Positions 30,591-39,372 of a stretch of DNA of 50,222 bases are shown here, piece by piece. Source of the DNA: Sulfurospirillum sp964441765 (lineage in GTDB: Bacteria; Campylobacterota; Campylobacteria; Campylobacterales; Sulfurospirillaceae); assembly GCA_964441765.1 (NCBI GenBank), contig CAYTVI010000005.1, positions 1 through 50,222 on the forward strand, read 5' to 3'. The notes under the pieces were generated by a model that worked only from the letters and a program-made list of their open reading frames with translations, was not told the origin of the DNA and searched no databases. A program made the translations under genes and the position numbers. How positions within the stretch are numbered: position 1 is the first letter of the stretch; the number at the start of each line of letters is the position of its first letter.

Positions 30591-32545
30591 GAAAATGCTT
30601 TATTTGGCTGATAGTTCTTCTGGGTTTACATGTAAATCTTTACGGCGTTTCATTTAACGCTGAAGAGAGAAATTATTTAGACAAAAAATATGAAATCACA
30701 ATGTGTATTGACCCCGATTGGCTCCCGTTTGAAAAAGATAACAATAACGAACACATTGGTATGGTGGGTGATTATATGCGTCACATCTCCTCGTTACTTA
30801 AAACACCCATCGTTCTTATCTCCACGCAAAGCTGGGCACAATCTCTTGAATTTGCCAAGCAAAGAAAGTGCGACATTATCTCCTCTGCCATCGACACACC
30901 TGCACGCAGAGCCTTTCTTAATTTCACAGAACCTTCGTTGCAATACTCAGTTGCTATTGTAACGACGAATGATAAATCATTTGTCGACTCAATGGATACT
31001 ATTTCAGATAAAAAACTAGCGATTGTTAAAGGGTATGCTTTTGGTGAGCTTCTTCAAAACCGTTATCCTAAGCTACAATTTATCGAAGTAGACACACTAG
31101 AAGAAGGCTTTAATCTTGTACGCAAAGGCATTGTTTTTGGTTATATCGACCCACTTCCTGTTCTTGCCTATGCCGTTCAAAAAAACGCCTTTGAAAGCTT
31201 GAAAATCAATGGTAAATTTGATGAAAAATGGCACCTAAGTATTGGGGTGCGTAACGACGAGCCTCTTTTACTCTCAGTTTTTAATAAAGCAATTAAAGCC
31301 GTTGATGAACAGGTTAAAACAGAAATCATTAACCGTTGGATTAGTCGCACCTATGAGCAAAAGCCAAATTATACACTTGTTGTACAAGTTGGGCTGATTG
31401 CTTTAGCGCTTATTTTATTTATGGTTTACCGCTATCTTATCGTTTCACATTATAACACTCAGCTTAAAAAAGCAGTGAATAGCTTTGAAGTACTTGTTGA
31501 ATCAACCATTGAGGGGATTATCCTTTTTGATAAGACCATGCACTGCATTATGGTCAACCAAGCCGCTGTTGATATTTTTGGCTACAGTAAAAAAGAGTTT
31601 AAAGGCTTGCATTACAGTGCTTTAGTTCACGAAGATTTTCTTGAATCTGTGACCAGGCGATTTGATTCATCCCAACTCCCACCCCATGAAGTACTGAGCA
31701 TCAAAAAAGATGGCACATTTTTTACCGCTTATACCAGAGGAGTAAATAGCTATTGGAAAGGCGAAAAAGTTCGTATTAGTTTTGTTGTGGATATTACCGA
31801 GTATAAACAACTCCAAAGCAACCTTGAGCAACGCGTGCAAATGCACGTTCAAGAAATTGAGCAGAAAAATCAAATGTTAGGACAACAGCATAAGCTCGTA
31901 GCCATGGGAGAAATGATAGGCGCTATTTCACATCAATGGCGACAACCGCTCAATGCCCTTAGCATCAATATCCAAAATCTTGAAGATGACTACCAAGAGG
32001 GCTTGGTCGATGAAGAATTTATCGTCTCTTTTGTGACACACAATCATAATATTATTGAGTACATGAGCAAAACCATTGATGATTTTCGTAATTTCTTTCG
32101 TATCGATAAAGAAAAACAAAGCTTTAGTGTTCACAAAACCATCACCGAGACACTCCACCTTCAATCTGCTCAACTACGCAATTACTTTATCGACATCGAA
32201 CTTTTAGGAGAAGACTTCTCGCTTTATACCTTTAAAAGTGAGTTCCAACAAGTCTTGCTCAATCTTATTAGCAATGCACGAGATGCTATCATTGAGCGCA
32301 AACATCTCGATGGTAAGATTACCATGACAACATCAGCTTCTTGTGTTATGATTGAAGACAATGGCGGTGGTATAGATGAGAGTGTCTTAGAGCGAATTTT
32401 TGAGCCTTACTTTACCACAAAAGAGCAAGGCAAGGGCATTGGGCTAGGACTTTACATCTCAAAGATGATTGTGGAGCAACATATGGGTGGGACACTGCGT
32501 GTTCACAACAGTGCCCAAGGTGCTTGTTTTACTCTCTGTTTTTAA
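30587..32545 (+). CDS. Histidine kinase with a periplasmic SBP_bac_3 sensor and PAS domain
   Basis: A 652-residue kinase. Signal/anchor at 1-20; SBP_bac_3-type domain about 30-265 (ITMCIDPDWLPFEKDNNNEHIGMVGDY written in part, and IVKGYAFGELL); membrane helix about 270-290; PAS about 305-420 (EGIILFDKTMHCIMVNQAAV); coiled coil; HisKA with GAISHQWRQPLNALS; ATPase boxes NLISNARDAII, IEDNGGGIDE and GIGLGLYISKM. The sensor is related to amino-acid-binding proteins, as in BvgS/EvgS. The GTG start overlaps the diguanylate cyclase stop by four bases. The 3' end overlaps convergent glcB by 17 bases. Confidence 0.92.
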   Translation: MRKCFIWLIVLLGLHVNLYGVSFNAEERNYLDKKYEITMCIDPDWLPFEKDNNNEHIGMVGDYMRHISSLLKTPIVLISTQSWAQSLEFAKQRKCDIISSAIDTPARRAFLNFTEPSLQYSVAIVTTNDKSFVDSMDTISDKKLAIVKGYAFGELLQNRYPKLQFIEVDTLEEGFNLVRKGIVFGYIDPLPVLAYAVQKNAFESLKINGKFDEKWHLSIGVRNDEPLLLSVFNKAIKAVDEQVKTEIINRWISRTYEQKPNYTLVVQVGLIALALILFMVYRYLIVSHYNTQLKKAVNSFEVLVESTIEGIILFDKTMHCIMVNQAAVDIFGYSKKEFKGLHYSALVHEDFLESVTRRFDSSQLPPHEVLSIKKDGTFFTAYTRGVNSYWKGEKVRISFVVDITEYKQLQSNLEQRVQMHVQEIEQKNQMLGQQHKLVAMGEMIGAISHQWRQPLNALSINIQNLEDDYQEGLVDEEFIVSFVTHNHNIIEYMSKTIDDFRNFFRIDKEKQSFSVHKTITETLHLQSAQLRNYFIDIELLGEDFSLYTFKSEFQQVLLNLISNARDAIIERKHLDGKITMTTSASCVMIEDNGGGIDESVLERIFEPYFTTKEQGKGIGLGLYISKMIVEQHMGGTLRVHNSAQGACFTLCF

Positions 32546-34694
32546 CCGCTTGCCTTTTTACATGTAAAATAAATTCTGTATAGCCATTGGCTTGATTGCG
32601 CCCATCAAACACTAAATCAAGTGCCGCTTGAAATGCAATACTCTTGTCAAAATCTGGCGCCATCGGCTTATAGTTTGCATCTTTGCTATTTTGAGCATCA
32701 ACGATAACCGCCATCTTTTCAAAAGCCACCCTCACCTCCTCACGTGTCACTAACCCATGATGGAGCCAGTTAGCGATGTGCTGACTCGAAATTCGAAGCG
32801 TTGCTCGATCTTCCATCAGCTCTATATTGTTGATATCAGGCACTTTTGAACACCCTATGCCTTGGTCAACCCAACGCACAACATAGCCTAAGATACTTTG
32901 GATGTTATTTTCAATCTCTTTTGTTTTTTGCACTTGTGTGAGTGTATATGTGAGTAAAGGCGGTGTTAATAAAGCTTCAAGCGAAGCTTTTTGGCGTCGC
33001 ATTAACGTCTCTTGAAGCGATACAACATCTACTTGATGGTAATGCAACGCATGCAATGTAGCGGCTGTTGGGGAAGGAACCCATGCCGTTGTCGCACCAG
33101 AGCGAGGATGAGCAATTTTAATCTCAACCATTTTTTTCATCGCATCTGGCATCGTCCACATCCCTTTACCAATTTGCGCTTTGCCTTTAAAGCCAAGTGC
33201 TAAACCTACATCCACATTTTGATCTTCATAGGCTTTAAGCCACTTTTGGGCTTTTATCTCTTCTTTTGGTACAACAGCACCTAATTCCATCACCGAATGA
33301 ATTTCATCGCCTGTTCGGTCTAAAAAGCCTGTATTGATAAAAAAGACACGCTCACGTGCGGCTAAAATACTCGCTTTAAGATTAGCGCTTGTGCGTCTTT
33401 CTTCATCCATAATCCCCATCTTAATCGTATAGCGAGGAAGCCCTAGCACATCTTCAACAGAACCAAAAAGCGTATTGACAAAGGCTATCTCTTCTGGACC
33501 GTGGCATTTTGGTTTTACGATGTAAACACTCCCTTGAACACTGTTGCGTAGACCATCGTTTTTGCGAAGATCATGCATTGCGCATAACGTGGTGACAAAC
33601 GCATCTAAAAATCCCTCAGGTATCTTTTCATTTTTACATGTAATGGCATCCGTGTACATATGAATGCCCACATTGCGTACAAGAAGCAATACCCTACCCT
33701 TTAAACTCATTGCTTTACCATCTGGTGTTAAAAACTTTTTATCAGGATTGAGGGTACGATCTATCGTTTTGCCTTTATTTTCAAAACAAATCGATAAATC
33801 CCCTTTCATCATTCCGTTCCAATTACGGTAAATTCTTATTTTATCTTCCGCATCGACTGCCGCAACAGAATCTTCACAATCTTGAATGGCGCTAAGTGCT
33901 GATTCAAGAATCACATCTTTAATACCTGCTTGATTGGTTTTCCCAATAAAGCTATCTTTATCAAGCTCTATTTCTACATGTAAACCATTGTTTTTTAAAA
34001 GCACGGAGCATAGTTTACTTGCTTCTTCTCTGTACCCAACCCATTGCGAAGGCTCTTTTAAACCTGTGATTTGTCCCGATGATAGCGTTAAGGCTAATGT
34101 TTGATTTTCAAGAGAAAAGGAAACAACTTGCGCATAAGATCCCTCTTGCAACGCAAATGTTTCATCTAAAAAAGCATACGTACGTTCAAACACTTTCTCA
34201 CCACGTTTGGGATTGTAACTGCCTTTCTTTTCAAAGGGAGCACCATCTTCTATCATATCGGTGCCATAAAGGACATCGAGTAAACTTCCCCACCGTGCAT
34301 TGGCGGCATTGAGTGCATAACGTGCGTTATCAGCAGGCACAACCAATTGAGGTGCGGCAATAAGAGCGATTTCTGGGTCTACATGTAACGTGTCAATCGA
34401 TGTTTGATTAGGTTCATCCACAAGATAACCAATAGAGCGTAAAAAAGCTTCATGTGTCTCAAAACAAAGCTCTTTACCACGATGCACTTTATACCATGCG
34501 TCTAATTGTTCTTGTAAATCATCACGTTTTTTTAAAAGGAGTTTGTTTTGCGGTGAAAGCGTTTGAAGGGTTTTTTCAAATCCATTCCAAAACTGTTCTA
34601 CACTCACGCCCGTTTGTGGAAGAACTTCGTTGGTTATAAAATCGTACAAACTTGCATGAATATCTAATGTGCCTACGCGTATTCGTTCTTGCAT
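32529..34694 (-). CDS. glcB: Malate synthase G
   Basis: Condenses glyoxylate with acetyl-CoA to malate. At 721 residues it has the length of the single-chain G form, and it carries its signatures: GIMDEERRTSANLK, FFINTGFLDRTGDEIH, KAQIGKGMWTMPDAM, and VKPKCHGPEEIAFVN. The ATG at 34694 has an AGGAGCAGGAA site. No isocitrate lyase or glycolate oxidase gene is in the window, so the glyoxylate source is not visible. Three near or perfect palindrome copies lie inside the gene and one more (32558-32567) near its 3' end. A dyad covers its promoter. Confidence 0.96.
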   Translation of the reverse strand: MQERIRVGTLDIHASLYDFITNEVLPQTGVSVEQFWNGFEKTLQTLSPQNKLLLKKRDDLQEQLDAWYKVHRGKELCFETHEAFLRSIGYLVDEPNQTSIDTLHVDPEIALIAAPQLVVPADNARYALNAANARWGSLLDVLYGTDMIEDGAPFEKKGSYNPKRGEKVFERTYAFLDETFALQEGSYAQVVSFSLENQTLALTLSSGQITGLKEPSQWVGYREEASKLCSVLLKNNGLHVEIELDKDSFIGKTNQAGIKDVILESALSAIQDCEDSVAAVDAEDKIRIYRNWNGMMKGDLSICFENKGKTIDRTLNPDKKFLTPDGKAMSLKGRVLLLVRNVGIHMYTDAITCKNEKIPEGFLDAFVTTLCAMHDLRKNDGLRNSVQGSVYIVKPKCHGPEEIAFVNTLFGSVEDVLGLPRYTIKMGIMDEERRTSANLKASILAARERVFFINTGFLDRTGDEIHSVMELGAVVPKEEIKAQKWLKAYEDQNVDVGLALGFKGKAQIGKGMWTMPDAMKKMVEIKIAHPRSGATTAWVPSPTAATLHALHYHQVDVVSLQETLMRRQKASLEALLTPPLLTYTLTQVQKTKEIENNIQSILGYVVRWVDQGIGCSKVPDINNIELMEDRATLRISSQHIANWLHHGLVTREEVRVAFEKMAVIVDAQNSKDANYKPMAPDFDKSIAFQAALDLVFDGRNQANGYTEFILHVKRQAVKNRE

Positions 34695-34713
34695 TTCCTG
34701 CTCCTATATTTTT

Positions 34714-34746
34714 TAGACTTTTTGTATAATATACTAAAAAAGTCTA
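34714..34746. promoter_or_regulatory. 33-base dyad over the glcB promoter
   Basis: TAGACTTTTT at 34714-34723 pairs with AAAAAGTCTA at 34737-34746. Nested between them is GTATA-A-TATAC (34724-34734), itself a palindrome. Only a two-base bulge breaks the symmetry. On the minus strand the centre reads TATATTAT, the best -10 candidate for glcB, 20-30 bases before its start. It could be an operator or a strong cruciform; it is not a normal terminator because nothing ends nearby on the plus strand. Confidence 0.6.
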
Positions 34747-34813
34747 CCAAAAAAGTAGCATAGAGATATGATAAAAATCTAATTTTTTCTAAAAGTCTCT
34801 CTTTTTTTGATAC

Positions 34814-36442
34814 TTATGTTCTAAATTTACTCAATCCATTATTGAGTTCTTCTGTCAGTTTATAAACATGCTCTGCAGCACCAGCTATCTCTTCAACACT
34901 GCGAGCATTTTTACTACTTGTTTCATCAATGGTACGCATTTCTCGAATCACACCAATAATACTATCATTGATACTTTGAGAACTCTGCATCGAATCTTCC
35001 GTAGCATGTACAACATTGGACATCACATGTGTCACTTCAATGATGGAACCGCTAACCGCTTCTGCATGATGGGTCATCTCTTTAAAAGAAGCTGCATTTT
35101 TATTCATCTCTTCAGAACTTTGGATGATGGATTGGACTACCACATTAATGGTCGCATTAATCTCAACAAGTGACTTTTGCGTTCGCTCTGCCAATGTCCG
35201 AACTTCATCAGCTACAACCGCAAATCCACGTCCATTTTCTCCTGCGCGCGCCGCTTCAATCGCAGCATTAAGCGCCAATAAATTTGTCTGATCCGCAATA
35301 TCTGAAATCATACTAAGGACACTTTTAACTTGTTCCGTATCTTTACTTAGGTGATTGAGCTTATCGGCTAAATCTAACTCTTTTGCGCTGTTTTGCATAA
35401 TCGTATCACTTAAATCAAGGATTATTTTTTTAGCCTCTGCTAACTTTTGATTGGCAATTTCTATCTCTTGTCCTACTTTTTTCGTTGCATCATAGTTTTC
35501 TCTGACAATGCTATTAATTTTATTGGTTGTTGTCACTGCTTTTTGAACAATTGCTACCTCATCTTCCACGCGCTTCCCAATTTCTAAAGCTGTCGTGCTT
35601 AGCTCTCCTGAAACAGCAACGTTTTCACTACTGGCTGTTTTACCCATAGCTATCAACTGCTGTAAATTGTCTAAAAACATGTCAAAATTACGAGAAACTT
35701 CGCCTATTTCATCAGCTTCTTGAATACCAATGCGCTTTGTTAAATCACCATTGCCTTTAGCTAAGTCCAAAGAGATGACCTGAATTTTTGAAATCGAATG
35801 AAGCACGGAACGCACTAGAACAACAGCGCCAAGAAGAACCAATGCAACCAATAAAACTCCTGAAGCGACAATAGCAAAAATACTGATGTTGGCTCTACTT
35901 TTTGAACTATCCATAGCCTCATCAAGTTCTTGTTCTACAGAATGTCGAATGCGCTCTAATGTTTGACTCATCTCATCTTCAAGTCCATCAAGGGTATCGT
36001 CAAGCTTATTTAATGCTTCTGTGATATCATCACCTTTTAAGCCTTTGTCAATTGTTTGGACAAGATTTTGTGTAAAAAGTTTTTCAAGTGTTTCTTCTTG
36101 TTTTTGAAGCGTTAAGCTTAATTGCTTTTCGGATGGAGTATCGGAGAGTTTTTCCAATTGTGCTTGCAAGGTTTTGAGTTCTTTGAAAAAGTGAACCATC
36201 TCATTCATACGTTCTTTTGAAATAGCCTCTTTTTGATCCACGATAATATCCATCGCTAGAAGGGTTACTTGTGTAATCGTATGTTCATAACGCTGGATTT
36301 GAGAAAGCTGTTGATATCTCAGATTCGAGAGTTCACTTGAAGCAATCAAAGAACGAATGGTCATAGAAGCAAAAATATTGCTCGCAATAATAATCACAAG
36401 AAGCATTGAGGCGCCGTAAATTAACTTTTTCTTAATAGTCAT
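34814..36442 (-). CDS. Methyl-accepting chemotaxis protein with a helical periplasmic sensor
   Basis: First helix LIYGASMLLVIIIASNIFA, then about 150 residues of helical periplasmic sequence (4HB-like), a second helix (ISIFAIVASGVLLVALVLLGAVVLV), HAMP (LAKGNGDLTKRIG) and a signalling domain with DQTNLLALNAAIEAARAGENGRG written in part and VADEVRTLAERTQKS. The end NGLSKFRT resembles the other chemoreceptor here (LKLSEFRT). No pentapeptide tether. The frame opens at 36487, but the AGGAG site places the start at the ATG at 36442 (MTIKKKLIYG). Ligand unknown. Confidence 0.93.
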   Translation of the reverse strand: MTIKKKLIYGASMLLVIIIASNIFASMTIRSLIASSELSNLRYQQLSQIQRYEHTITQVTLLAMDIIVDQKEAISKERMNEMVHFFKELKTLQAQLEKLSDTPSEKQLSLTLQKQEETLEKLFTQNLVQTIDKGLKGDDITEALNKLDDTLDGLEDEMSQTLERIRHSVEQELDEAMDSSKSRANISIFAIVASGVLLVALVLLGAVVLVRSVLHSISKIQVISLDLAKGNGDLTKRIGIQEADEIGEVSRNFDMFLDNLQQLIAMGKTASSENVAVSGELSTTALEIGKRVEDEVAIVQKAVTTTNKINSIVRENYDATKKVGQEIEIANQKLAEAKKIILDLSDTIMQNSAKELDLADKLNHLSKDTEQVKSVLSMISDIADQTNLLALNAAIEAARAGENGRGFAVVADEVRTLAERTQKSLVEINATINVVVQSIIQSSEEMNKNAASFKEMTHHAEAVSGSIIEVTHVMSNVVHATEDSMQSSQSINDSIIGVIREMRTIDETSSKNARSVEEIAGAAEHVYKLTEELNNGLSKFRT

Positions 36443-36508
36443 CTTTATCACTCCTACAACAAAACGTTTGTAAGGTGATTGTATCACAAATTTAACACAA
36501 AAGAGTGA

Positions 36509-36871
36509 CTATAAAAATGCCTTAATTAAACATGCCCCCCAAACAACCACAAACAACACAATACTCAAAAACACAACCGCACTTCCTGCATCTTTTGCAC
36601 GACCAGCCATCTCGTGATATTCGAGTGTTACCAAGTCTGTCACGCGTTCTATAGCACTATTAATCGCTTCAGCTAAAGGCATTCCTAAAAGCGTTATAAA
36701 CATCAAAAGCTTATAAGAAAGTTCCAAAGGAATAAAAAAGATGACGGGTAAAAGGCATAAAACAATTATCATTTCTAAACGAAAAGAAGTTTCATTGGCA
36801 ATAATATCTTTTAATCCATTCAAGGCATAACGGGTATTTTTAAAAAAATGGTATTTAGGCTGATTTCTCAC
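36509..36871 (-). CDS. dgkA: Diacylglycerol kinase
   Basis: A 120-residue membrane kinase that returns diacylglycerol to phosphatidic acid. Three helices and the family signature EAINSAIERVTDLVTLEYHE with RAKDAGSAVVFLS. The GTG start overlaps the stop of the phosphoethanolamine transferase gene by four bases (GTGA). The pairing makes sense: phosphoethanolamine transfer from phosphatidylethanolamine leaves diacylglycerol, which DgkA recycles. Confidence 0.95.
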   Translation of the reverse strand: MRNQPKYHFFKNTRYALNGLKDIIANETSFRLEMIIVLCLLPVIFFIPLELSYKLLMFITLLGMPLAEAINSAIERVTDLVTLEYHEMAGRAKDAGSAVVFLSIVLFVVVWGACLIKAFL

Positions 36872-38460
36872 TTATTTCCTTTTTTGGGAATTATATTTTT
36901 TGTTTTATCGTACAGACTTGTTTCTATCTCCATCAGACCTAAAATCGTATGAAAAAGATTGTCGTGGGAGTAGTCTAATGATGCTTTTTCTTTGAACTGT
37001 TCAAGATTGATTTTTTGCTTACTTTTTTCTCCAAGCCAGACAAAAGCGCCCACATGTGTCTGTTCTCGTGGTGCCATAAAATAGGGAATTCCATGCAGGT
37101 AAAGTCCTTTTTCGCCTAAAGATTCTCCATGGTCTGCCATGTATATCAATGCCGTTTCAAAACGCTCATCATTCTCTTTTAAAAATGCAATGGTTTTGGA
37201 GAGAAAATAGTCTGTGTACAAAATAGCATTATCATACGCATTGCCTATCTCTTCAGTAGTGCATTGTTCAACTTGGTTGGTTTGACACGTTGGGGTAAAA
37301 CGCTCATAGGCTTTGGGATAGCGCTTGTAGTAAGCAGGACCGTGATTGCCCATTTGATGCAACACAATCATCACATCTCCTTTTTGTGCATCGACATACG
37401 ATTGCAACCCTACTAACATTCCCTCATCACGACACTCTTCATCACAAAGCGTATTGGTTTTAGCGGTTCTAAAATCTTCATACGTCACACGTAATGCCAC
37501 ACCTTTGGAATCAGAGTTGTTATCGCGCCATAAAACACTCACCCCTGTATGCTTCAAAATGTCTAAAACATTTTCACTGTTCTTTGCCACTTTATCGCTG
37601 TAATTTTTACGCTCCAAATGTGAAAACATACAAGGAACCGATATTGCCGTTGAAGTTCCGCATGAAGAGATATTAGAAAGATTGATAATATCTTCTTTTT
37701 CTAACAAAGGATTGGTTTGACGCTCATAGCCATTGAGTGAAAAGCGGTTTGCGCGCGCTGCTTCACCCACAACAACAATGGTCAATTTACGAGTCTCAGG
37801 AGTTGATTTTACCAGCTTTGCATCTCTTCCTAAGGGTTGCAAGGTGTTGTCTCGCTTGTAAAATGTATCATGCACATATTTACCCGCGGAATAGAGATAA
37901 AAGGTAGGGTTCGTGTAAAAACGAAGAGGCTTATTTTCACGAAAAAATGATGTATAAAACTTACTAAAACTAAAAAGCATGATAACAATCATCAAAAGAC
38001 TTAGCACCACTCCTTTAAGCGTTGATGCGAGCTCTTGTCTAAATGTACCATAGCGTACCGGTAGCTTAAAGACGATAAAAGAAGGAATTACGCCCAATAA
38101 AAAAACATAAACAAAAAGCTTACTCGTTAAAAGGTCAAGCGATTCGTTCATATTGGTTTCAAGAGTGTTTTGAATCATCGTTTCATCAATAATCACATTG
38201 TACGTTTGCATAAAATAATTGGTAAACGAGGAGATGAGCAGTAAAAGTATCACAAAAGGTTTGAGTGTGTAGCGATTGGTTACCAACAAAAGAACAACGG
38301 TAATCACACAGAACAACACAACACCCAATGAAATAAGAAAACCTATATTTTCCCACGCAAGAGGATAAACAGTGGTTACTTTGATAAAAAATGTAAAATT
38401 ATCACAGCAAACAAAAAAAAGCGCTGTTGCTAAAATAAGTCCTAAACGTGAAAATATCAT
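36868..38460 (-). CDS. Phosphoethanolamine transferase (EptA/EptC type)
   Basis: Five N-terminal membrane helices, then a periplasmic sulfatase-fold domain. VVVGEAARANRFSLNGYERQ, the catalytic threonine segment SSCGTSTAISVPCMFS, HQMGNHGPAYYKRYP and ADHGESLGEKGLYLHG give the zinc and nucleophile residues of lipid A phosphoethanolamine transferases. The product may modify lipid A or, as with Campylobacter EptC, also flagellar and other targets. The frame extends to 38499, but that ATG is part of a TATAAT -10 sequence; the ATG at 38460 (MIFSRLGLILA) follows the promoter and an AAGG site. Translationally coupled to dgkA. Confidence 0.93.
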   Translation of the reverse strand: MIFSRLGLILATALFFVCCDNFTFFIKVTTVYPLAWENIGFLISLGVVLFCVITVVLLLVTNRYTLKPFVILLLLISSFTNYFMQTYNVIIDETMIQNTLETNMNESLDLLTSKLFVYVFLLGVIPSFIVFKLPVRYGTFRQELASTLKGVVLSLLMIVIMLFSFSKFYTSFFRENKPLRFYTNPTFYLYSAGKYVHDTFYKRDNTLQPLGRDAKLVKSTPETRKLTIVVVGEAARANRFSLNGYERQTNPLLEKEDIINLSNISSCGTSTAISVPCMFSHLERKNYSDKVAKNSENVLDILKHTGVSVLWRDNNSDSKGVALRVTYEDFRTAKTNTLCDEECRDEGMLVGLQSYVDAQKGDVMIVLHQMGNHGPAYYKRYPKAYERFTPTCQTNQVEQCTTEEIGNAYDNAILYTDYFLSKTIAFLKENDERFETALIYMADHGESLGEKGLYLHGIPYFMAPREQTHVGAFVWLGEKSKQKINLEQFKEKASLDYSHDNLFHTILGLMEIETSLYDKTKNIIPKKGNK

Positions 38461-38497
38461 TAAGCTTCTTACCTTTTTGGTCAATAAAGTAACACAC

Positions 38498-38503
38498 ATT
38501 ATA
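38498..38503 (-). promoter_or_regulatory. -10 box of the phosphoethanolamine transferase/dgkA operon
   Basis: TATAAT on the minus strand. It excludes the upstream ATG at 38499 as the start. A TTACATGTAA copy (38509-38518) lies five bases upstream of the box. Confidence 0.6.
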
Positions 38504-38508
38504 CCCTT

Positions 38509-38518
38509 TTACATGTAA
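38509..38518. repeat. TTACATGTAA copy in the spacer of the phosphoethanolamine transferase promoter
   Basis: Perfect copy in the extended TTTACATGTAAA form, between the -10 box and the expected -35 position. Confidence 0.9.
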
Positions 38519-38553
38519 AGCCTTTTTGAAGCGCTATTGAGTTTAGTTTTGGT

Positions 38554-38559
38554 TATAAT
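38554..38559 (+). promoter_or_regulatory. -10 box for the DsrE-like gene
   Basis: TATAAT, 29 bases before the start at 38589, with a strong AAGGAGGA ribosome binding site at 38577-38584. Confidence 0.6.
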
Positions 38560-38588
38560 ATTTAACATATTTTCTTAAGGAGGAACGA

Positions 38589-39029
38589 ATGAAATTATTC
38601 GTAAACAGTGCCTTAATCGTTGCTGCATTAGCAGCTACAAGCGTGTTAAACGCTGCTGAATCAAAAGGTCTCAATGTTTTAATGACCTCAGGTGATGCTC
38701 AAACACAAATGATGGGGATGGTACTAGGAGGAAGCGTCCTCAACGAGCAAAAAAAAGTGCTCAATATTACACTGTGTGGACCTGCAGGTAATCTAGCCTT
38801 AAAAGACTTTACAGCACTTGATGTCAAAAAACCTGATGGAACTGTAGCTAATCCAAAAAGTGCTCTTCAAGGGCTTATAAAAGCAGGTGCTGTTGTGAAT
38901 GTTTGCCCACTCTTCTTACCCAATGCAAACAAAGATGCCAGCGCTTTAGTTGAAGGCATTACCGTAGCAAAACCTCCTTTGGTTGCAAAAGGGCTCACGG
39001 ATGGAGATTTTAGCAATATTAGTTTTTAA
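38589..39029 (+). CDS. Periplasmic DsrE-like protein
   Basis: A 146-residue exported protein: signal peptide MKLFVNSALIVAALAATSVLNA, then a DsrE/DsrF-like alpha/beta fold (LNVLMTSGDAQTQMMGMVLG; ITLCGPAGNLALK; LQGLIKAGAVVNVCPLFLPN). Two cysteines occupy positions often used for sulfur handling (LCGPA and NVCPLF). Cytoplasmic DsrE proteins carry persulfides; exported forms are common in sulfur-reducing epsilonproteobacteria but their role is not established. Strong ribosome binding site and a single-gene transcript suggest good expression. Confidence 0.82.
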   Translation: MKLFVNSALIVAALAATSVLNAAESKGLNVLMTSGDAQTQMMGMVLGGSVLNEQKKVLNITLCGPAGNLALKDFTALDVKKPDGTVANPKSALQGLIKAGAVVNVCPLFLPNANKDASALVEGITVAKPPLVAKGLTDGDFSNISF

Positions 39030-39036
39030 TCTTTAC

Positions 39037-39064
39037 ATGTAAGCTTGGAAATCCAAGCTTACAT
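39037..39064. terminator. Bidirectional terminator hairpin overlapping a TTACATGTAA copy
   Basis: A 13-base perfect inverted repeat, ATGTAAGCTTGGA and TCCAAGCTTACAT, separated by AA (the innermost pairs will open). The left arm includes most of the palindrome copy at 39033-39042. It lies between two convergent 3' ends. Confidence 0.75.
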
Positions 39065-39067
39065 CTT

Positions 39068-39367
39068 TCAAATACACTGATTTTTTGCAATATACCACTT
39101 CACAATTGCCATCGTTGAGTAGTTCATTTCTCGTTGTGCATAAGGGATAGAATTGACTCGCATTTTAGAGCTAATAATGCCACATATCAGTGTTAAGAAA
39201 AGGAAGAAAGCTATCCCTATCCAGATATTATAGGCGTACCCTATCCATGCACCTAGACACAATGGAGCAAAGGTGAGTAAGCTATAGAGTGTAAACATCA
39301 ACATCTTACACCAAAATCCTTTGATTTTAGGAACAACTTCGATACTTGAAGGGGTAAACTCGTCCAT
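39068..39367 (-). CDS. Small hypothetical membrane protein
   Basis: A 99-residue protein with two or three hydrophobic helices (MLMFTLYSLLTFAPLCLGAW and WIGIAFFLFLTLICGII) and a polar tail. No family is recognised. It begins five bases after the yajQ stop and is the last gene of the conserved rpsU-yajQ block, so it is probably cotranscribed. The N-terminal segment VVPKIKGFWCKM is probably cytoplasmic. Confidence 0.7.
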   Translation of the reverse strand: MDEFTPSSIEVVPKIKGFWCKMLMFTLYSLLTFAPLCLGAWIGYAYNIWIGIAFFLFLTLICGIISSKMRVNSIPYAQREMNYSTMAIVKWYIAKNQCI

Positions 39368-39372
39368 AGTGC

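Noticed and set aside
38461..38499. Upstream start for the phosphoethanolamine transferase
   Set aside because: The ATG at 38499 lies in a TATAAT promoter box; the ATG at 38460 fits the transcript.
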